Origin: Rhodobacteraceae bacterium WFHF2C18 | GTDB lineage: Bacteria; Pseudomonadota; Alphaproteobacteria; Rhodobacterales; Rhodobacteraceae | NCBI GenBank assembly: GCA_002166865.1 | Contig: NHTQ01000001.1 | Location: 372,001-436,000, forward strand | Direction: 5' to 3' | Length of the DNA: 64,000 bases | In this document: one piece after another, positions 8,442 to 18,263 of the stretch | Position numbering within the stretch: the first letter of the stretch is position 1 | Layout: every line of letters begins with the position of its first letter | Translations under genes and position numbers: made by a program | The notes under the pieces: model-generated | Told to the model about the DNA's origin: nothing | The model's database searches: none | The model's input: only the letters and a program-made list of their open reading frames with translations

Positions 8442-9737
8442 TCAACGGTTTTCGATGTCCACGTAGTCGCGCTTGGTGGCGCCCTGGTAAAGCTGCCGTG
8501 GGCGGCCGATCTTGAGCTGCGGGTCCGCGATCATCTCTTTCCACTGCGAGATCCAGCCGATCGTCCGGCTGACGGCAAAGATCGGCGTGAACATCGAGGT
8601 GGGGAAGCCCATGGCTTCGAGAATGATGCCCGAATAGAAGTCCACGTTGGGGAACAGCTTCTTGTCGGTAAAGTAGTCGTCGGCCAGCGCCTGCTTCTCG
8701 AGCTCCTTGGCGACCTGAAGGGTCGGGTTGTTCTCCACCCCGAGAAGGTCCAGGACCTCGTCGGCGGACTGCTTCATCACGCGCGCCCTGGGATCGAAGT
8801 TCTTGTAGACGCGGTGGCCGAAGCCCATCAGGCGGAAGGGATCGTCCTTGTCCTTGGCCCGCGCGATGTACTCGGGGATCTTGTCCGGCGTCCCGATCTC
8901 GCGCAGCATCTCCAGGCAGGCCTGGTTGGCGCCGCCGTGCGCCGGCCCCCACAGGCAGGCGATCCCGGCCGCGATACAGGCGAAGGGATTCGCGCCCGAG
9001 GACGAGGCCAGCCGCACCGTCGAGGTCGAGGCGTTCTGTTCATGGTCGGCGTGCAGGGTGAAGATGCGATCCATCGCCCGGCTCAGGATCGGGTTGACCT
9101 CGTAGTCCTCGGCCGGGACGGCAAAGCACATGCGCAGGAAGTTCGAGGCATAGTCGATATCGTTGCGCGGGTACACGAAGGGCTGACCGATCGAATACTT
9201 GTAGGCCATCGCCGCGATGGTCGGCATCTTGGCAATCATGCGGATCGAGGCGACCTCGCGCTGCCAGGGATCCGAGATATCGGTGCTGTCGTGGTAGAAG
9301 GCGGACATGGCCCCGACGACGCCCACCATGATCGCCATCGGGTGCGCATCGCGGCGGTAGCCGCGGAACAGATACATCATCTGTTCGTGGATCATGGTGT
9401 GGTTGGTGACGCGGGATTCGAAATCCTCCAGCTGTGCGGGCGAGGGCAGGTCACCGTAGAGCAGGACGTAGCACACTTCGAGGAAGTGGGACTTCTCGGC
9501 CAGCTGGTCGATCGGGTATCCCCGGTGCAGCAGTTCGCCCTTGTCGCCATCGATGAAGGTGATCGTGCTGTCGCAGCTTGCGGTCGAGGTGAAGCCGGGA
9601 TCGTAGGTGAACACGCCCGCCTGCGCGTACAGCTTGCGGATATCGACGACGTCCGGCCCGGCGGTACCGGAATAGATCGGCAGATCGTAGGACTCGGAAC
9701 CGATCGTCAGCGTCGCGGTCTTGCTCTTGTCAGCCAT
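8442..9737 (-). CDS. gltA: Citrate synthase (type II)
   Basis: 431 aa from ATG at 9737 with a GGGAGGAT-type site upstream; a longer in-frame start is rejected for that reason. It condenses oxaloacetate and acetyl-CoA to citrate, the entry step of the TCA cycle. Active-site regions are intact: [14 protein letters not shown] (catalytic His), [15 protein letters not shown] (second His) and an Asp-containing C-terminal block. The N-terminal small domain ([13 protein letters not shown]) is typical of the hexameric, proteobacterial type. gltX lies upstream on the same strand 71 bases away, and a strong terminator follows. Confidence 0.96.
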   Translation of the reverse strand: MADKSKTATLTIGSESYDLPIYSGTAGPDVVDIRKLYAQAGVFTYDPGFTSTASCDSTITFIDGDKGELLHRGYPIDQLAEKSHFLEVCYVLLYGDLPSPAQLEDFESRVTNHTMIHEQMMYLFRGYRRDAHPMAIMVGVVGAMSAFYHDSTDISDPWQREVASIRMIAKMPTIAAMAYKYSIGQPFVYPRNDIDYASNFLRMCFAVPAEDYEVNPILSRAMDRIFTLHADHEQNASTSTVRLASSSGANPFACIAAGIACLWGPAHGGANQACLEMLREIGTPDKIPEYIARAKDKDDPFRLMGFGHRVYKNFDPRARVMKQSADEVLDLLGVENNPTLQVAKELEKQALADDYFTDKKLFPNVDFYSGIILEAMGFPTSMFTPIFAVSRTIGWISQWKEMIADPQLKIGRPRQLYQGATKRDYVDIENR

Positions 9738-9808
9738 AAGGGGATCCTCCCTTCTCAAACCCGCGCACAGGGCGCTCAGGGGCGGTTACGTTCGGCCTTT
9801 CGAGACGG

Positions 9809-11218
9809 TTACCCCCTCTCGACGGCGGCATCTGTGAGCCGGGCGATCGATTCCTCCCGCCCGAGCACGAGCATCATGTCGAACACGCTCGGTGTCGCAC
9901 TGCGGCCTGCCAACGCGGCCCGCATCGGGCCAGCAAGCTTGCCGAATTTCATCCCTTGGGCTTCGGCAAATCCCGTTGCCACCGCTTCCAGGTCTTCGCG
10001 CGTCCACCTAGCATTTTGCAGCTGCGGCGTCAATTCAGACAGTATACGACGGGATACAGAATCGAGGGCCTTGGCGGCTTTCTCGTCCGGCTCGATCGGC
10101 CGGTCCTGAAGGATAAAAGCCGCCTTATCAAGGAGATCCGGGAAGGTTTTTGCCCTCTCTTTGAGGCAGTAGAGCCCTGCGTTCATCAGCGACAACTTGT
10201 CCTCGGGAAGGGGCGGCCGGCCCGTCGTCGCCAGCCAGTCCTGCAATTCCTGCAGCAGCGCAGCATCCGGGGTATTGGCCATGTGCTGGCCGCAGATGTT
10301 TTCCAGCTTCTTGAAATCGAAGCGTGCCGGCGACTTGCCGATCCCGTCGAGGTCGAACCATTCCAGCAGTTGCGCGTCGGTGAAATATTCCGCGTCGCCG
10401 TGGCTCCAGCCCAGCCGGGCGAGGTAATTGCGCATGCCGGAGGCGGGGTAGCCCATCTCGCGGTATTCCGCGACGCCGAGCGCGCCGTGCCGCTTGGACA
10501 GCTTCTTGCCGTCGGGGCCGTGAATGAGCGGGATGTGCGCGTAGGTCGGCACCGGCCAGCCCATGGCCTGGTAGATCAGCATCTGCCGGGCGGCATTGTT
10601 GAGGTGGTCGTCCCCCCGGATCACGTGTGTCACGCCCATGTCGTGATCGTCCACGGCAACGGCCAGCATGTAGACGGGCGAGCCATCGCTGCGCAGCAGC
10701 ACCATGTCGTCCAGCTGGTCATTGCGCACCCTGACGTCCCCTTGCACCCGGTCATGGATCACCGTCTCGCCCGCGCGCGGCGCCTTGATGCGGACGACAT
10801 AAGGCGCGTCGGGATGCTGGTACGGATCGGCATCGCGCCAAGGGCTGCGAAACAGGGTCGAGCGGCCCTCGGCCCGGGCGGTGTCGCGGAAGGTCTGGAT
10901 CTCGTCCTGTGTCGAGAAGCACTTGAAGGCCGTTCCGGCCTGAAGCATCTGCAGCGCGACCTCGCGGTGACGGTCGGCGCGTGCCGCCTGGCTGACGGCC
11001 TCGCCGTCGTGATCCAGCCCGAGCCAGGCCATGCCGTCCAGGATCGCCTGCCGCGCCTCGGGCGTGGATCGCGCGCGGTCGGTATCCTCGATCCTCAACA
11101 GGAAGGTGCCGCCGCGGCCCCGCGCGTAGAGCCAGTTGAACAGGGCCGTGCGCGCCCCCCCGATGTGCAGGAAACCGGTTGGCGAGGGGGCGAAGCGGGT
11201 CACGACCTTCTCGGGCAT
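9809..11218 (-). CDS. gltX: Glutamate-tRNA ligase
   Basis: 469 aa, normal for bacterial GltX. The class I HIGH motif is in [15 protein letters not shown] and the KMSKS counterpart is KKLSKRHG, each in its expected place. It charges tRNA-Glu in the cytoplasm. Alphaproteobacteria often carry two gltX copies, one acting on tRNA-Gln; which this is cannot be told from sequence alone. It is divergent from comEC across a 76-base gap that contains a CtrA-like site. Confidence 0.95.
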   Translation of the reverse strand: MPEKVVTRFAPSPTGFLHIGGARTALFNWLYARGRGGTFLLRIEDTDRARSTPEARQAILDGMAWLGLDHDGEAVSQAARADRHREVALQMLQAGTAFKCFSTQDEIQTFRDTARAEGRSTLFRSPWRDADPYQHPDAPYVVRIKAPRAGETVIHDRVQGDVRVRNDQLDDMVLLRSDGSPVYMLAVAVDDHDMGVTHVIRGDDHLNNAARQMLIYQAMGWPVPTYAHIPLIHGPDGKKLSKRHGALGVAEYREMGYPASGMRNYLARLGWSHGDAEYFTDAQLLEWFDLDGIGKSPARFDFKKLENICGQHMANTPDAALLQELQDWLATTGRPPLPEDKLSLMNAGLYCLKERAKTFPDLLDKAAFILQDRPIEPDEKAAKALDSVSRRILSELTPQLQNARWTREDLEAVATGFAEAQGMKFGKLAGPMRAALAGRSATPSVFDMMLVLGREESIARLTDAAVERG

Positions 11219-11225
11219 GGGCGCA

Positions 11226-11240
11226 TTAACCTTTCGGTAA
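11226..11240. promoter_or_regulatory. CtrA-like site (one mismatch) between gltX and comEC
   Basis: The sequence reads TTAA-N7-GTAA followed by CCAT, one base from the TTAA-N7-TTAA consensus of the alphaproteobacterial response regulator CtrA. It lies 55 bases before the comEC start and 8 bases before the gltX start. Competence genes of related Rhodobacterales are reported to be under CtrA control, which makes comEC the more plausible target. Confidence 0.35.
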
Positions 11241-11294
11241 CCATCAGGGAGCTAGCGTCCCGGTCTGTCTAGCGACCCGCCGTGAGGGAGACAA

Positions 11295-13307
11295 GTGCCG
11301 GCGTTCTGGCAAAGCATCGTGGCTGCCTGGCTGGCGCAGCGCGGGCACCTGTTTCCCTGGGTGCCGGTTTTCCTGGGGTGCGGCGTTGGGCTCTATTTCG
11401 CCTTGAAGACCGAACCGACCGTGCCGCAGCTTTTCGTGACCGCAAGCACCGGTGCGCTCTGCGCGGGCCTGGCCCTGCGTGCTGGGGTCTTGGCGGCCCC
11501 GTTGCTCTGGGCGGCTGCCCTTGTCGCCGCGGGGGTCTGCCTGGCCGGCGCGCGGGCCCACCAGGTGGCCGAACCGGTGCTGGGCTGGCGCTATTACGGG
11601 CCGGTGGAGGGGCGGATCGTCGGGATCGATCGCTCCGGTTCGGATGCCGTGCGCCTGACGCTCGACCGGGTCGTGCTGCGCGATCTGCCCCGCACGCGGA
11701 CGCCGGCCCGGGTGCGTGTCTCGTTGCACGGGCGGCAGGGTTTCGTGAAGATCCGGCCGGGCCTGCGCGTGATCATGACGGCGCACCTGTCGCCGCCGTC
11801 GGGCCCGGTGGAGCCCGGCGGCTTCGATTTCCAGCGCCATGCCTGGTTCGAACGGCTGGGCGCCGTTGGCTACACGCGCACACCGGTGCTTGCCCTGGCG
11901 CCGCCGGCGGGCGGGCTGCCGCTGCTGCGCGCGCGCATGGCGCTGTCCGGCCGGGTGCAGGCGGCGCTGCCGGGCGAGGCCGGCGCCTTTGCTGCCGCGA
12001 TCATGACAGGTGATCGCTCGGGGATGGGGCAGGAGACGCTCACCGCCCTGCGCCATGCCAACCTCGCGCATCTGCTGGCGATCTCGGGCCTGCACATGGG
12101 GCTCTTGGCGGGCTTCGTCTTCGGCGCCTTCCGCCTGCTCTTCGCCGCGGTGCCGGCCGTGGGGCTCCGGGTGCCGGCCAAGAAGCTCTCGGCGCTGATG
12201 GCGCTCCCGGTCGCGGCGGGCTATCTGGGCCTTTCGGGGGGAAACATCGCGACCGAGCGGGCCTTTGTCATGGCAGCGGTTGCGCTGGTGGCGGTGATGG
12301 TGGACCGGCGCGTTCTGTCGCTGCGCGCGGTCGCAGTGGCGGCGATCATCGTGCTGGGCTTGCGGCCCGAGGCGCTGTTGAACCCCGGTTTCCAGATGTC
12401 CTTCGCGGCGACAACCGCCCTGATCGCGGTCTTCGGCTGGCTGCGCGACCACGAGATACGCCCGGGGCCAAGATGGGTGCAACCGGCGCTGGCGGTGGTG
12501 GTCTCCTCGGCGGTGGCTGGGGCGGCGACGGCGCCCGTGGCGGCGGCGCATTTCAACCACTTCGCCCATTACGGGTTGCTGGCCAACCTGCTGAGCGTGC
12601 CCCTCATGGGGGTGCTGGTGATGCCGGCGGCGGTGCTGGCGGCCTGCCTTTTGCCGTTGGGGCTGGAGGGCGTGGCCCTCTGGGTCATGGGGCAGGGGCT
12701 AAGCTGGATCCTCGGCGTCGCCCACTGGGTCAGCGGCCTTGAGGGTGCGCGCGGAACCGTGGTGAGCCCGGGGCCGGCCGTCCTGCCGCTCGTGGCGCTC
12801 GGGGCGCTCGTGCTGGTTCTCTGGCAGGGCCGGGCACGGTTGAGCGGGCTGGCACCGATGGCGGCGGCGGCCGTTTTGTGGCTCCAGACCGAGCGGCCGG
12901 AGGTCCTGATTTCCGATACCGGGGGCTTGGTGGGCGTGATGACGGATACGGGCCGTGCGCTGAGCCGCCCGCGGGGGGCGGGCTTCGTTGCGTCGGTCTG
13001 GCTGGAAAATGACGGCGATACCGCCGATCAGGCGCGCGCCGCGGCGCGCTGGCCCGGCAAGGCCCCCGGCGAACTGCCTCTGGTCGCGCTGCGCGGCAAG
13101 CGTGCCGCACGGGCGCTGACGGACTGCGAAGCGGAGGCGTGGGTGATCATGAACGTGGCCCCGCCGCACGCGCTGCCGTGCCGGGTGGTGCACCCCGGCA
13201 CCCTGCGCGAAAGTGGCGCGATGGCCCTCTACCGTCTGCCCGACGGCAGCCTGCGGGCCGTCACCGCGCGGGCACGGACCGGCACGCGCCTGTGGACGGA
13301 TCAGTAA
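11295..13307 (+). CDS. comEC: ComEC/Rec2-family DNA-uptake membrane protein
   Basis: 670 aa from a GTG start with a GAGGGAG ribosome site 4 bases upstream. An N-terminal soluble domain (residues about 90-210, DUF4131-like) follows two to three helices, then the competence membrane domain with the conserved [14 protein letters not shown] motif. ComEC forms the inner-membrane channel for single-stranded DNA. The C-terminal part (about residues 530-670) shows none of the HXHXDH metallo-beta-lactamase motif found in longer homologues. Its 3' end overlaps the convergent lexA by 7 bases. In GTA-producing relatives ComEC is needed for DNA acquisition. Confidence 0.9.
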   Translation: MPAFWQSIVAAWLAQRGHLFPWVPVFLGCGVGLYFALKTEPTVPQLFVTASTGALCAGLALRAGVLAAPLLWAAALVAAGVCLAGARAHQVAEPVLGWRYYGPVEGRIVGIDRSGSDAVRLTLDRVVLRDLPRTRTPARVRVSLHGRQGFVKIRPGLRVIMTAHLSPPSGPVEPGGFDFQRHAWFERLGAVGYTRTPVLALAPPAGGLPLLRARMALSGRVQAALPGEAGAFAAAIMTGDRSGMGQETLTALRHANLAHLLAISGLHMGLLAGFVFGAFRLLFAAVPAVGLRVPAKKLSALMALPVAAGYLGLSGGNIATERAFVMAAVALVAVMVDRRVLSLRAVAVAAIIVLGLRPEALLNPGFQMSFAATTALIAVFGWLRDHEIRPGPRWVQPALAVVVSSAVAGAATAPVAAAHFNHFAHYGLLANLLSVPLMGVLVMPAAVLAACLLPLGLEGVALWVMGQGLSWILGVAHWVSGLEGARGTVVSPGPAVLPLVALGALVLVLWQGRARLSGLAPMAAAAVLWLQTERPEVLISDTGGLVGVMTDTGRALSRPRGAGFVASVWLENDGDTADQARAAARWPGKAPGELPLVALRGKRAARALTDCEAEAWVIMNVAPPHALPCRVVHPGTLRESGAMALYRLPDGSLRAVTARARTGTRLWTDQ

Positions 13308-13996
13308 GTGCGGATGAGCCCGACCAGGCGGCCCTGAATGCGGACCTTGCTCTCGGGCAGAACCCGGGTTTCGTAGGCGGGGTTCGCCGCCTCCAGCGCG
13401 ATTGCGCCGCTGCGGCGGAAGTAGCGCTTGAGCGTGGCTTCCTGATCCTCGATCAGCGCGACGACGATGTCGCCGTTGTCGGCGGTGGCCGTTTCGCGGA
13501 TCACCACGACGTCGCCGTCGTTGATGCCCGCGTCGATCATCGAGTCGCCCTTGACCTCAAGCGCGTAATGCTCGCCCTGGCCGCCAACCATGGCGCCGGG
13601 CACCGCCACGTTGTGAGAGGCATGGGCGATTGCCTCGATCGGGGTGCCGGCGGCGATCCGCCCCATTACGGGCAGTTCCAGCGCGGGCGCGGGATCCAGC
13701 GGCACCGCGTTGGCCGGGCGGGGCGCATCGGGCTTGTCGCCCTCGATCACCTCGGGAGCGAAGCCGGGCTCCTCTTCAAGCGATTCCGGCAGCTTGACGA
13801 TTTCCAGCGCCCGGGCCCGGTGCGCCAGCCGGCGGACGAAGCCGCGTTCCTCGAGCGCGGTGATCAACCGGTGGATCCCCGACTTGGAGCGCAGATTCAG
13901 CGCTTCCTTCATTTCGTCGAAGCTGGGGGGGACGCCATCACGGCTGATGCGCCGGTGAATGAATTCCAGCAGGTCGAGTTGCTTGCGGGTCAGCAT
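13301..13996 (-). CDS. lexA: LexA SOS repressor
   Basis: 231 aa from ATG at 13996, chosen for its GGAGGAT site; in-frame ATGs further up lack one. A winged-helix DNA-binding domain fills residues 1-70 and a long acidic linker reaches about 105. The S24 protease domain shows cleavage site Ala116-Gly117 (GRIAAGTP), Ser152 (KGDSMID) and Lys190. LexA represses DNA-repair genes and cuts itself when stimulated by RecA. A GTTC-N7-GTTC box 34 bases upstream implies autoregulation. It is convergent with comEC and followed upstream by moeA in the same direction. Confidence 0.96.
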   Translation of the reverse strand: MLTRKQLDLLEFIHRRISRDGVPPSFDEMKEALNLRSKSGIHRLITALEERGFVRRLAHRARALEIVKLPESLEEEPGFAPEVIEGDKPDAPRPANAVPLDPAPALELPVMGRIAAGTPIEAIAHASHNVAVPGAMVGGQGEHYALEVKGDSMIDAGINDGDVVVIRETATADNGDIVVALIEDQEATLKRYFRRSGAIALEAANPAYETRVLPESKVRIQGRLVGLIRTY

Positions 13997-14029
13997 CGGA
14001 CACATCCTCCGGACCATGCATTTCAGTTT

Positions 14030-14044
14030 GTTCTACGCATGTTC
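14030..14044. promoter_or_regulatory. SOS (LexA) box upstream of lexA
   Basis: GTTC-TACGCAT-GTTC, an exact match to the GTTC-N7-GTTC direct-repeat operator used by LexA in Rhodobacterales and other alphaproteobacteria. It lies between moeA and the lexA start. Confidence 0.8.
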
Positions 14045-14075
14045 CCGTTTTGTGTCAACCCTGGGGTGTGACGGG

Positions 14076-15248
14076 CTACAGTGGGAGATAATCCACGATT
14101 TCTCCGGCACGCCGAGGCGGATCGTGCGGCGGGCGGACCAGCAGCGCATTGGCGCCGGCCAGCACCGACAGCAGGGCGCTGTCCTGCCGGTCGTCGGGTG
14201 CGATGCGATCCTGGTGCAGCCGGGCCCGCATGTAGTGCTCGCGCGGGCCCGCCGCGGGCAACTCGTGTGCCAGCGCCGCCTGGTGCCGCGGGGCAGGAGC
14301 CCGGCCCAGGCCCAGCATCGCCCGGACCATCGGTGCCAGGAACACCCGGCCGCAGACCATGGCCGAGACCGGGTTGCCGGGCAGACCCAGCATCGCGGCC
14401 GTGCCCATGCGGCCTGCCATCAGCGGCTTGCCCGGCCGCATCGCCACCTTGTAGAAGGCCCGCTCCATCCCGAGATCACCGGCCACGGCGCCGACCAGGT
14501 CGTGATCGCCGACCGAGGCGCCCCCGATCGTGACCACCAGATCGGCGCCCTCGGCCAGGCCGAAGGCCGTTTCGAGCGACGCGCGACTGTCCCGCGCAAT
14601 GGGCAGGATCCGCGGCCGCGCGCCCAACTCCTCCAGCATCGCCTTCAGACCGAAAGTGTTCGAGGCGATGATCTGGTCGGGGCCCGGGTCCTCGCCCGGC
14701 ATCACCAGTTCGTCGCCGGTCGAGATCAGCGCGACCTCCGGTTGGCGGGTGACCCGGACCCGAGGGATGTTCATCGCCGCCAGAAGCGCCACGTCCTGCG
14801 GCGTCAGGATCCGGGGGGCGGACAGGCGTTCGCCCGCGGCGAAATCGGTGCCGCGCTTGCGGACGTGCGGGCCGGCGTCGATATCTTCGCCAAGCGTGAC
14901 GAGATCGCCCTCGCGGCTGGTGTCTTCCTGGATCACAACGCGGTCCGCGCCCTCGGGGACGGGGGCCCCGGTGAAGATGCGCACGGCCTGTCCCGGCCCG
15001 ACGGGGCCGCCGTATCCGTGGCCGGCCGGCGCGGCGCCGATCACCCGCAACCGCGCGCCGGGCACGGCATCCGGCGCGCGCACGGCGTAGCCGTCCATCG
15101 CCGCGGCATCGAAGGGCGGCTGATCGCGCCGGGCAACGGCATCCGCCGCCAGCACCCGGCGCCCGGCTTCGGCCAGGGGGACGTCCTCGCCCCCCAGCGG
15201 GCCAACCAGAGAAAATAGCTGGGTCAGCGCCTCGGAGACGGAGATCAT
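14076..15248 (-). CDS. moeA: Molybdopterin molybdotransferase MoeA
   Basis: 390 aa from ATG at 15248, which overlaps the moaC stop; the much longer open frame upstream is antisense or shifted relative to moaC. MoeA inserts molybdate into adenylated molybdopterin. Family motifs seen: [13 protein letters not shown] near the N-terminus, [25 protein letters not shown], and GGASVGDHD and [10 protein letters not shown] in the MogA-like domain. Coupled to moaC, so the two cofactor genes are expressed together at the end of the trpGDC operon. Confidence 0.95.
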   Translation of the reverse strand: MISVSEALTQLFSLVGPLGGEDVPLAEAGRRVLAADAVARRDQPPFDAAAMDGYAVRAPDAVPGARLRVIGAAPAGHGYGGPVGPGQAVRIFTGAPVPEGADRVVIQEDTSREGDLVTLGEDIDAGPHVRKRGTDFAAGERLSAPRILTPQDVALLAAMNIPRVRVTRQPEVALISTGDELVMPGEDPGPDQIIASNTFGLKAMLEELGARPRILPIARDSRASLETAFGLAEGADLVVTIGGASVGDHDLVGAVAGDLGMERAFYKVAMRPGKPLMAGRMGTAAMLGLPGNPVSAMVCGRVFLAPMVRAMLGLGRAPAPRHQAALAHELPAAGPREHYMRARLHQDRIAPDDRQDSALLSVLAGANALLVRPPHDPPRRAGEIVDYLPL

Positions 15249-15721
15249 GTCGCCTCGTAACGCCCTGATTTGCCGCCCTCTTTCAGAAGCAGCCGGATGC
15301 CCCCGATTTCCATCGCCTTGTCCACGGCCTTGGCCATGTCGTAAACGGTCAGGGCGGCGGTCGAGACGGCGGTCAGCGCCTCCATCTCCACACCGGTCTG
15401 GCCCGTTGTCTTGACGGTGCCCTCGATGCGCAGGCCGGGCAGGTCCGGGTCGAGGGTCAGTTCCACCGCCACCTTCGTGACGGGCAGGGGATGGCACAGC
15501 GGGATGAGGTCCGCGGTCTTCTTGGCCCCCATGATGCCGGCCAGACGCGCCACTGACAGGACATCGCCCTTCTTCGCGCGGCCCTCGCCGATGATGTCCA
15601 GTGTTTCGCGCGCCATGCGCACCCAGCCTTCGGCCACGGCCACGCGCGCCGAGGTCTCCTTGGCCGAGACATCGACCATCTGCGCGTCGCCCTTGCTGTC
15701 GAAATGCGTCAGCCCCGCCAT
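15245..15721 (-). CDS. moaC: Cyclic pyranopterin monophosphate synthase
   Basis: 158 aa. MoaC makes cyclic pyranopterin monophosphate from the MoaA product in molybdenum-cofactor synthesis. Conserved LIPLCHPLP and the [17 protein letters not shown] block with YDM-KA are all present. Start ATG at 15721 overlaps the trpC stop by one base, and its stop overlaps moeA by 4, so trpC-moaC-moeA is translationally coupled. Confidence 0.96.
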   Translation of the reverse strand: MAGLTHFDSKGDAQMVDVSAKETSARVAVAEGWVRMARETLDIIGEGRAKKGDVLSVARLAGIMGAKKTADLIPLCHPLPVTKVAVELTLDPDLPGLRIEGTVKTTGQTGVEMEALTAVSTAALTVYDMAKAVDKAMEIGGIRLLLKEGGKSGRYEAT

Positions 15722-16539
15722 CAGCCGGCCCCCGGCGGCATCAACGGTGCGGCGAGGAGGTCGCGCGTCGCCTCGGCCACGTCCTCGGCGCGCATCAGGG
15801 TTTCCCCGATCAGGAAGGCCCGCGTGCCGTAGCGGGCCATCTCGGCCAGGTCCTCGCGTGTCGCCAGGCCGCTTTCGCAGACGATGATGCGGTCCTCCGG
15901 CACGAACTTGGACAGTTTGCGCGTCGTGGACAGCGAGGTTTCGAAGGTGTGAAGGTCGCGGTTGTTGATGCCGACCAGCGTCGAGCGGAGCTTGGCCGCG
16001 CGATCCAGTTCGGCGCGGTCGTGCACCTCGATCAGCGCGTCCATGCCCCAATCCTGCGCGGCGTCCTCCAGTTCGTGTGCCTGCGTGTCGGACACGCTGG
16101 CCATGATGATCAGGATGCAGTCGGCGCCCAGGCCGCGTGCCTCGGCCACCTGGTAGGGGTCGTACATGAAGTCCTTGCGCAGCACGGGCAGGTCACAGGC
16201 CTCGCGCGCCTGGGTCAGGTATTCCGGCGCCCCCTGGAAGCTGGGAGCATCCGTCAGCACCGACAGGCAGGCCGCGCCCCCAGCTTCATACGCGCGCGCC
16301 AGTGCCGCCGGATCGAAATCCTCGCGGATGAGGCCCTTGGAGGGGCTGGCCTTCTTGATTTCGGCGATGAGACCGTAGCCGAGCTTGGTGGCCTGCAGCA
16401 GCGCGTCTGCGAAGCCGCGCACCGGCCCGGCCTCGCGCGCGGCGGCGTCCACGGCCTCCTGCGGGCGTTCCGCCCGGGCAGCGGCGATCTCTTCCAGCTT
16501 GTATTCCTTGATCTTTTCCAGGATCGTGGGTTTGCTCAT
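15721..16539 (-). CDS. trpC: Indole-3-glycerol-phosphate synthase
   Basis: 272 aa stand-alone (not fused to trpF). It closes the indole ring from carboxyphenylamino-deoxyribulose phosphate. Catalytic lysine and phosphate-binding motifs [13 protein letters not shown] and GINNRDL are present in the expected TIM-barrel order. Its start overlaps the trpD stop by 4 bases. Confidence 0.96.
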   Translation of the reverse strand: MSKPTILEKIKEYKLEEIAAARAERPQEAVDAAAREAGPVRGFADALLQATKLGYGLIAEIKKASPSKGLIREDFDPAALARAYEAGGAACLSVLTDAPSFQGAPEYLTQAREACDLPVLRKDFMYDPYQVAEARGLGADCILIIMASVSDTQAHELEDAAQDWGMDALIEVHDRAELDRAAKLRSTLVGINNRDLHTFETSLSTTRKLSKFVPEDRIIVCESGLATREDLAEMARYGTRAFLIGETLMRAEDVAEATRDLLAAPLMPPGAG

Positions 16540-17558
16540 GCCGCCTCCGATGTTGCTTTGGCGAGAGCCTCCAGCCGGGCCTTCGCCGCTCCGCTGTCCA
16601 GGCTCTCGATGGCCAGGGCTACCCCGTCCTTCAAAGCGTCCGCCTTGCCCGCGATCACCAGCGCGGCCCCCGCGTTGAGCAGGACCGCGTCGCGGTAGGC
16701 GCTTGGCGCGCCCGCCAGCACTGCGCGGAAGGCATCGGCGTTCTGGTCCGGCGTGCCACCGAGGATTTCCTCGAAGGGATGTACCGGCAAGCCGAAGTCT
16801 TCGGGATGCAGCTCGATCTCGCGAACCGACCCGTCCGTGTCCAGCGCGGCGACCCAGCTCGGCCCGGTGATCGTGAGTTCGTCGGTGCCGTCGCTGCCGT
16901 GCACCAGCCAGGCCCGTTCCGATCCCAGACGGCCGAGCGTCTCGGCCATGGGGCGGATCAGGCTGCGGTCGAAGGCGCCGGTGAGTTGCCGCGTCACGCC
17001 CGCCGGGTTGGTCAGCGGGCCAAGGATGTTGAAGATTGTGCGGGTGCCCAGTTCGGCCCGCACCGGACCGACGTGCTTCATCGCCGGGTGGTGCATGGGC
17101 GCCATCATGAAGGCGATGCCCGCGGAGCGCAGCGCGGCCTCCACCACCTCGGGGCCGACCATGACGTTCACGCCCATCTGGCTCAGTGCATCGGCCGCGC
17201 CGGACTTCGAGCTGAGGTTGCGATTGCCGTGCTTGGCCACCGGCACGCCCGCCCCGGCCACCACGAAGGCCGCGGCGGTGGAGATGTTCAGCGTGCCCTT
17301 GCCGTCACCGCCGGTGCCCACGATGTCCATCGCGCCCGCGGGCGCGCGCACCTTGAGGCACTTGGCGCGCATCACGCTTGCGGCGGCGGCGTATTCGTCC
17401 ACGGTTTCGCCACGGGTGCGCAGCGCCATCAGGAAGCCGCCCATCTGTGCCGGGGTGGCCTCGCCCTCGAACAGAACCTCGAAGGCCGCCTCGGCCTCGT
17501 CGCGGGTCAGGGGGCGATCGGCGGCCGTGCCGATCAGGGGGCGCAGGCCGTCGCTCAT
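16536..17558 (-). CDS. trpD: Anthranilate phosphoribosyltransferase
   Basis: 340 aa. It joins anthranilate and PRPP. The signature [14 protein letters not shown] (PRPP-binding loop) and [12 protein letters not shown] motif are intact. Overlaps trpG and trpC by 4 bases each, forming the trpGDC core operon. The trpE subunit gene lies about 3 kb away. Confidence 0.96.
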   Translation of the reverse strand: MSDGLRPLIGTAADRPLTRDEAEAAFEVLFEGEATPAQMGGFLMALRTRGETVDEYAAAASVMRAKCLKVRAPAGAMDIVGTGGDGKGTLNISTAAAFVVAGAGVPVAKHGNRNLSSKSGAADALSQMGVNVMVGPEVVEAALRSAGIAFMMAPMHHPAMKHVGPVRAELGTRTIFNILGPLTNPAGVTRQLTGAFDRSLIRPMAETLGRLGSERAWLVHGSDGTDELTITGPSWVAALDTDGSVREIELHPEDFGLPVHPFEEILGGTPDQNADAFRAVLAGAPSAYRDAVLLNAGAALVIAGKADALKDGVALAIESLDSGAAKARLEALAKATSEAA

Positions 17559-18136
17559 GCGGGCACCTTCAGCATCTCCAGGAAATTCTTCAGCAGGGCG
17601 TGACCGTGCTGCGAGGCGATCGACTCGGGGTGGAACTGCACGCCGTGGATAGGCAACTCGCGGTGGCGCAGCCCCATGACCGTGCCGTCGGCCAGATCGG
17701 CCGTCACCTCAAGGCAGGCCGGCACGCTGTCGCGGGCCACCACCAGCGAATGATACCGTGTCGCCTCGAACGGGGAGGGCAGGCCGGAGAAAACGCCCGT
17801 TCCGCCGTGGCGCACCGCGCCCATCTTGCCGTGCACGATCTCTGCGTGGCGCACCACCCGCCCGCCGAAGGCCTGCCCGATGGTCTGGTGGCCCAGGCAG
17901 ACGCCCAGCAGCGGCGTGCCGGTCTCGGCTGCCGCCCGCGTCAGGGCAAGGCAGATCCCGGCATGGTCGGGATCGCTGGGGCCGGGGCTGAGCAGGATGC
18001 CGGCGGGGCGCATTGCCATGGCCTGCTGCACGTCCAGTGCGTCGTTGCGGCGCACGACGACATCGGCCCCAAGCTCGCCCACGTAGTGAACGAGGTTGTA
18101 GGTGAAACTGTCGTAGTTATCTATCAGCAGCAGCAT
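17555..18136 (-). CDS. trpG: Anthranilate synthase component II (glutamine amidotransferase)
   Basis: 193 aa. Class I amidotransferase triad: Cys80 in LLGVCLGHQ, His169 and Glu171 in QFHPES. It supplies ammonia to TrpE at 21361-22872; sharing with para-aminobenzoate synthase is possible, as in other bacteria with one such subunit. First gene of the trpGDC-moaC-moeA run. A TATACT hexamer on the minus strand at 18186-18191 in the 127-base divergent gap could be its -10 element, but no good -35 is seen. Confidence 0.93.
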   Translation of the reverse strand: MLLLIDNYDSFTYNLVHYVGELGADVVVRRNDALDVQQAMAMRPAGILLSPGPSDPDHAGICLALTRAAAETGTPLLGVCLGHQTIGQAFGGRVVRHAEIVHGKMGAVRHGGTGVFSGLPSPFEATRYHSLVVARDSVPACLEVTADLADGTVMGLRHRELPIHGVQFHPESIASQHGHALLKNFLEMLKVPA

Positions 18137-18263
18137 GGAGTCGCATTCCGGCTTGGATCGGGGTGGAGCCGCGCCTTACGGTCGGAGTATACTTGTTCAG
18201 GCTTGCGCGGCACCGTCAAGGGGCGCATGGTCCCGAAAACGGCAAATTCAGGGGGCAATCTCA

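Noticed and set aside
14081-14533. Plus-strand frame opposite moeA
   Set aside because: Antisense Pro/Arg-rich frame without motifs; moeA motifs on the other strand are clear.
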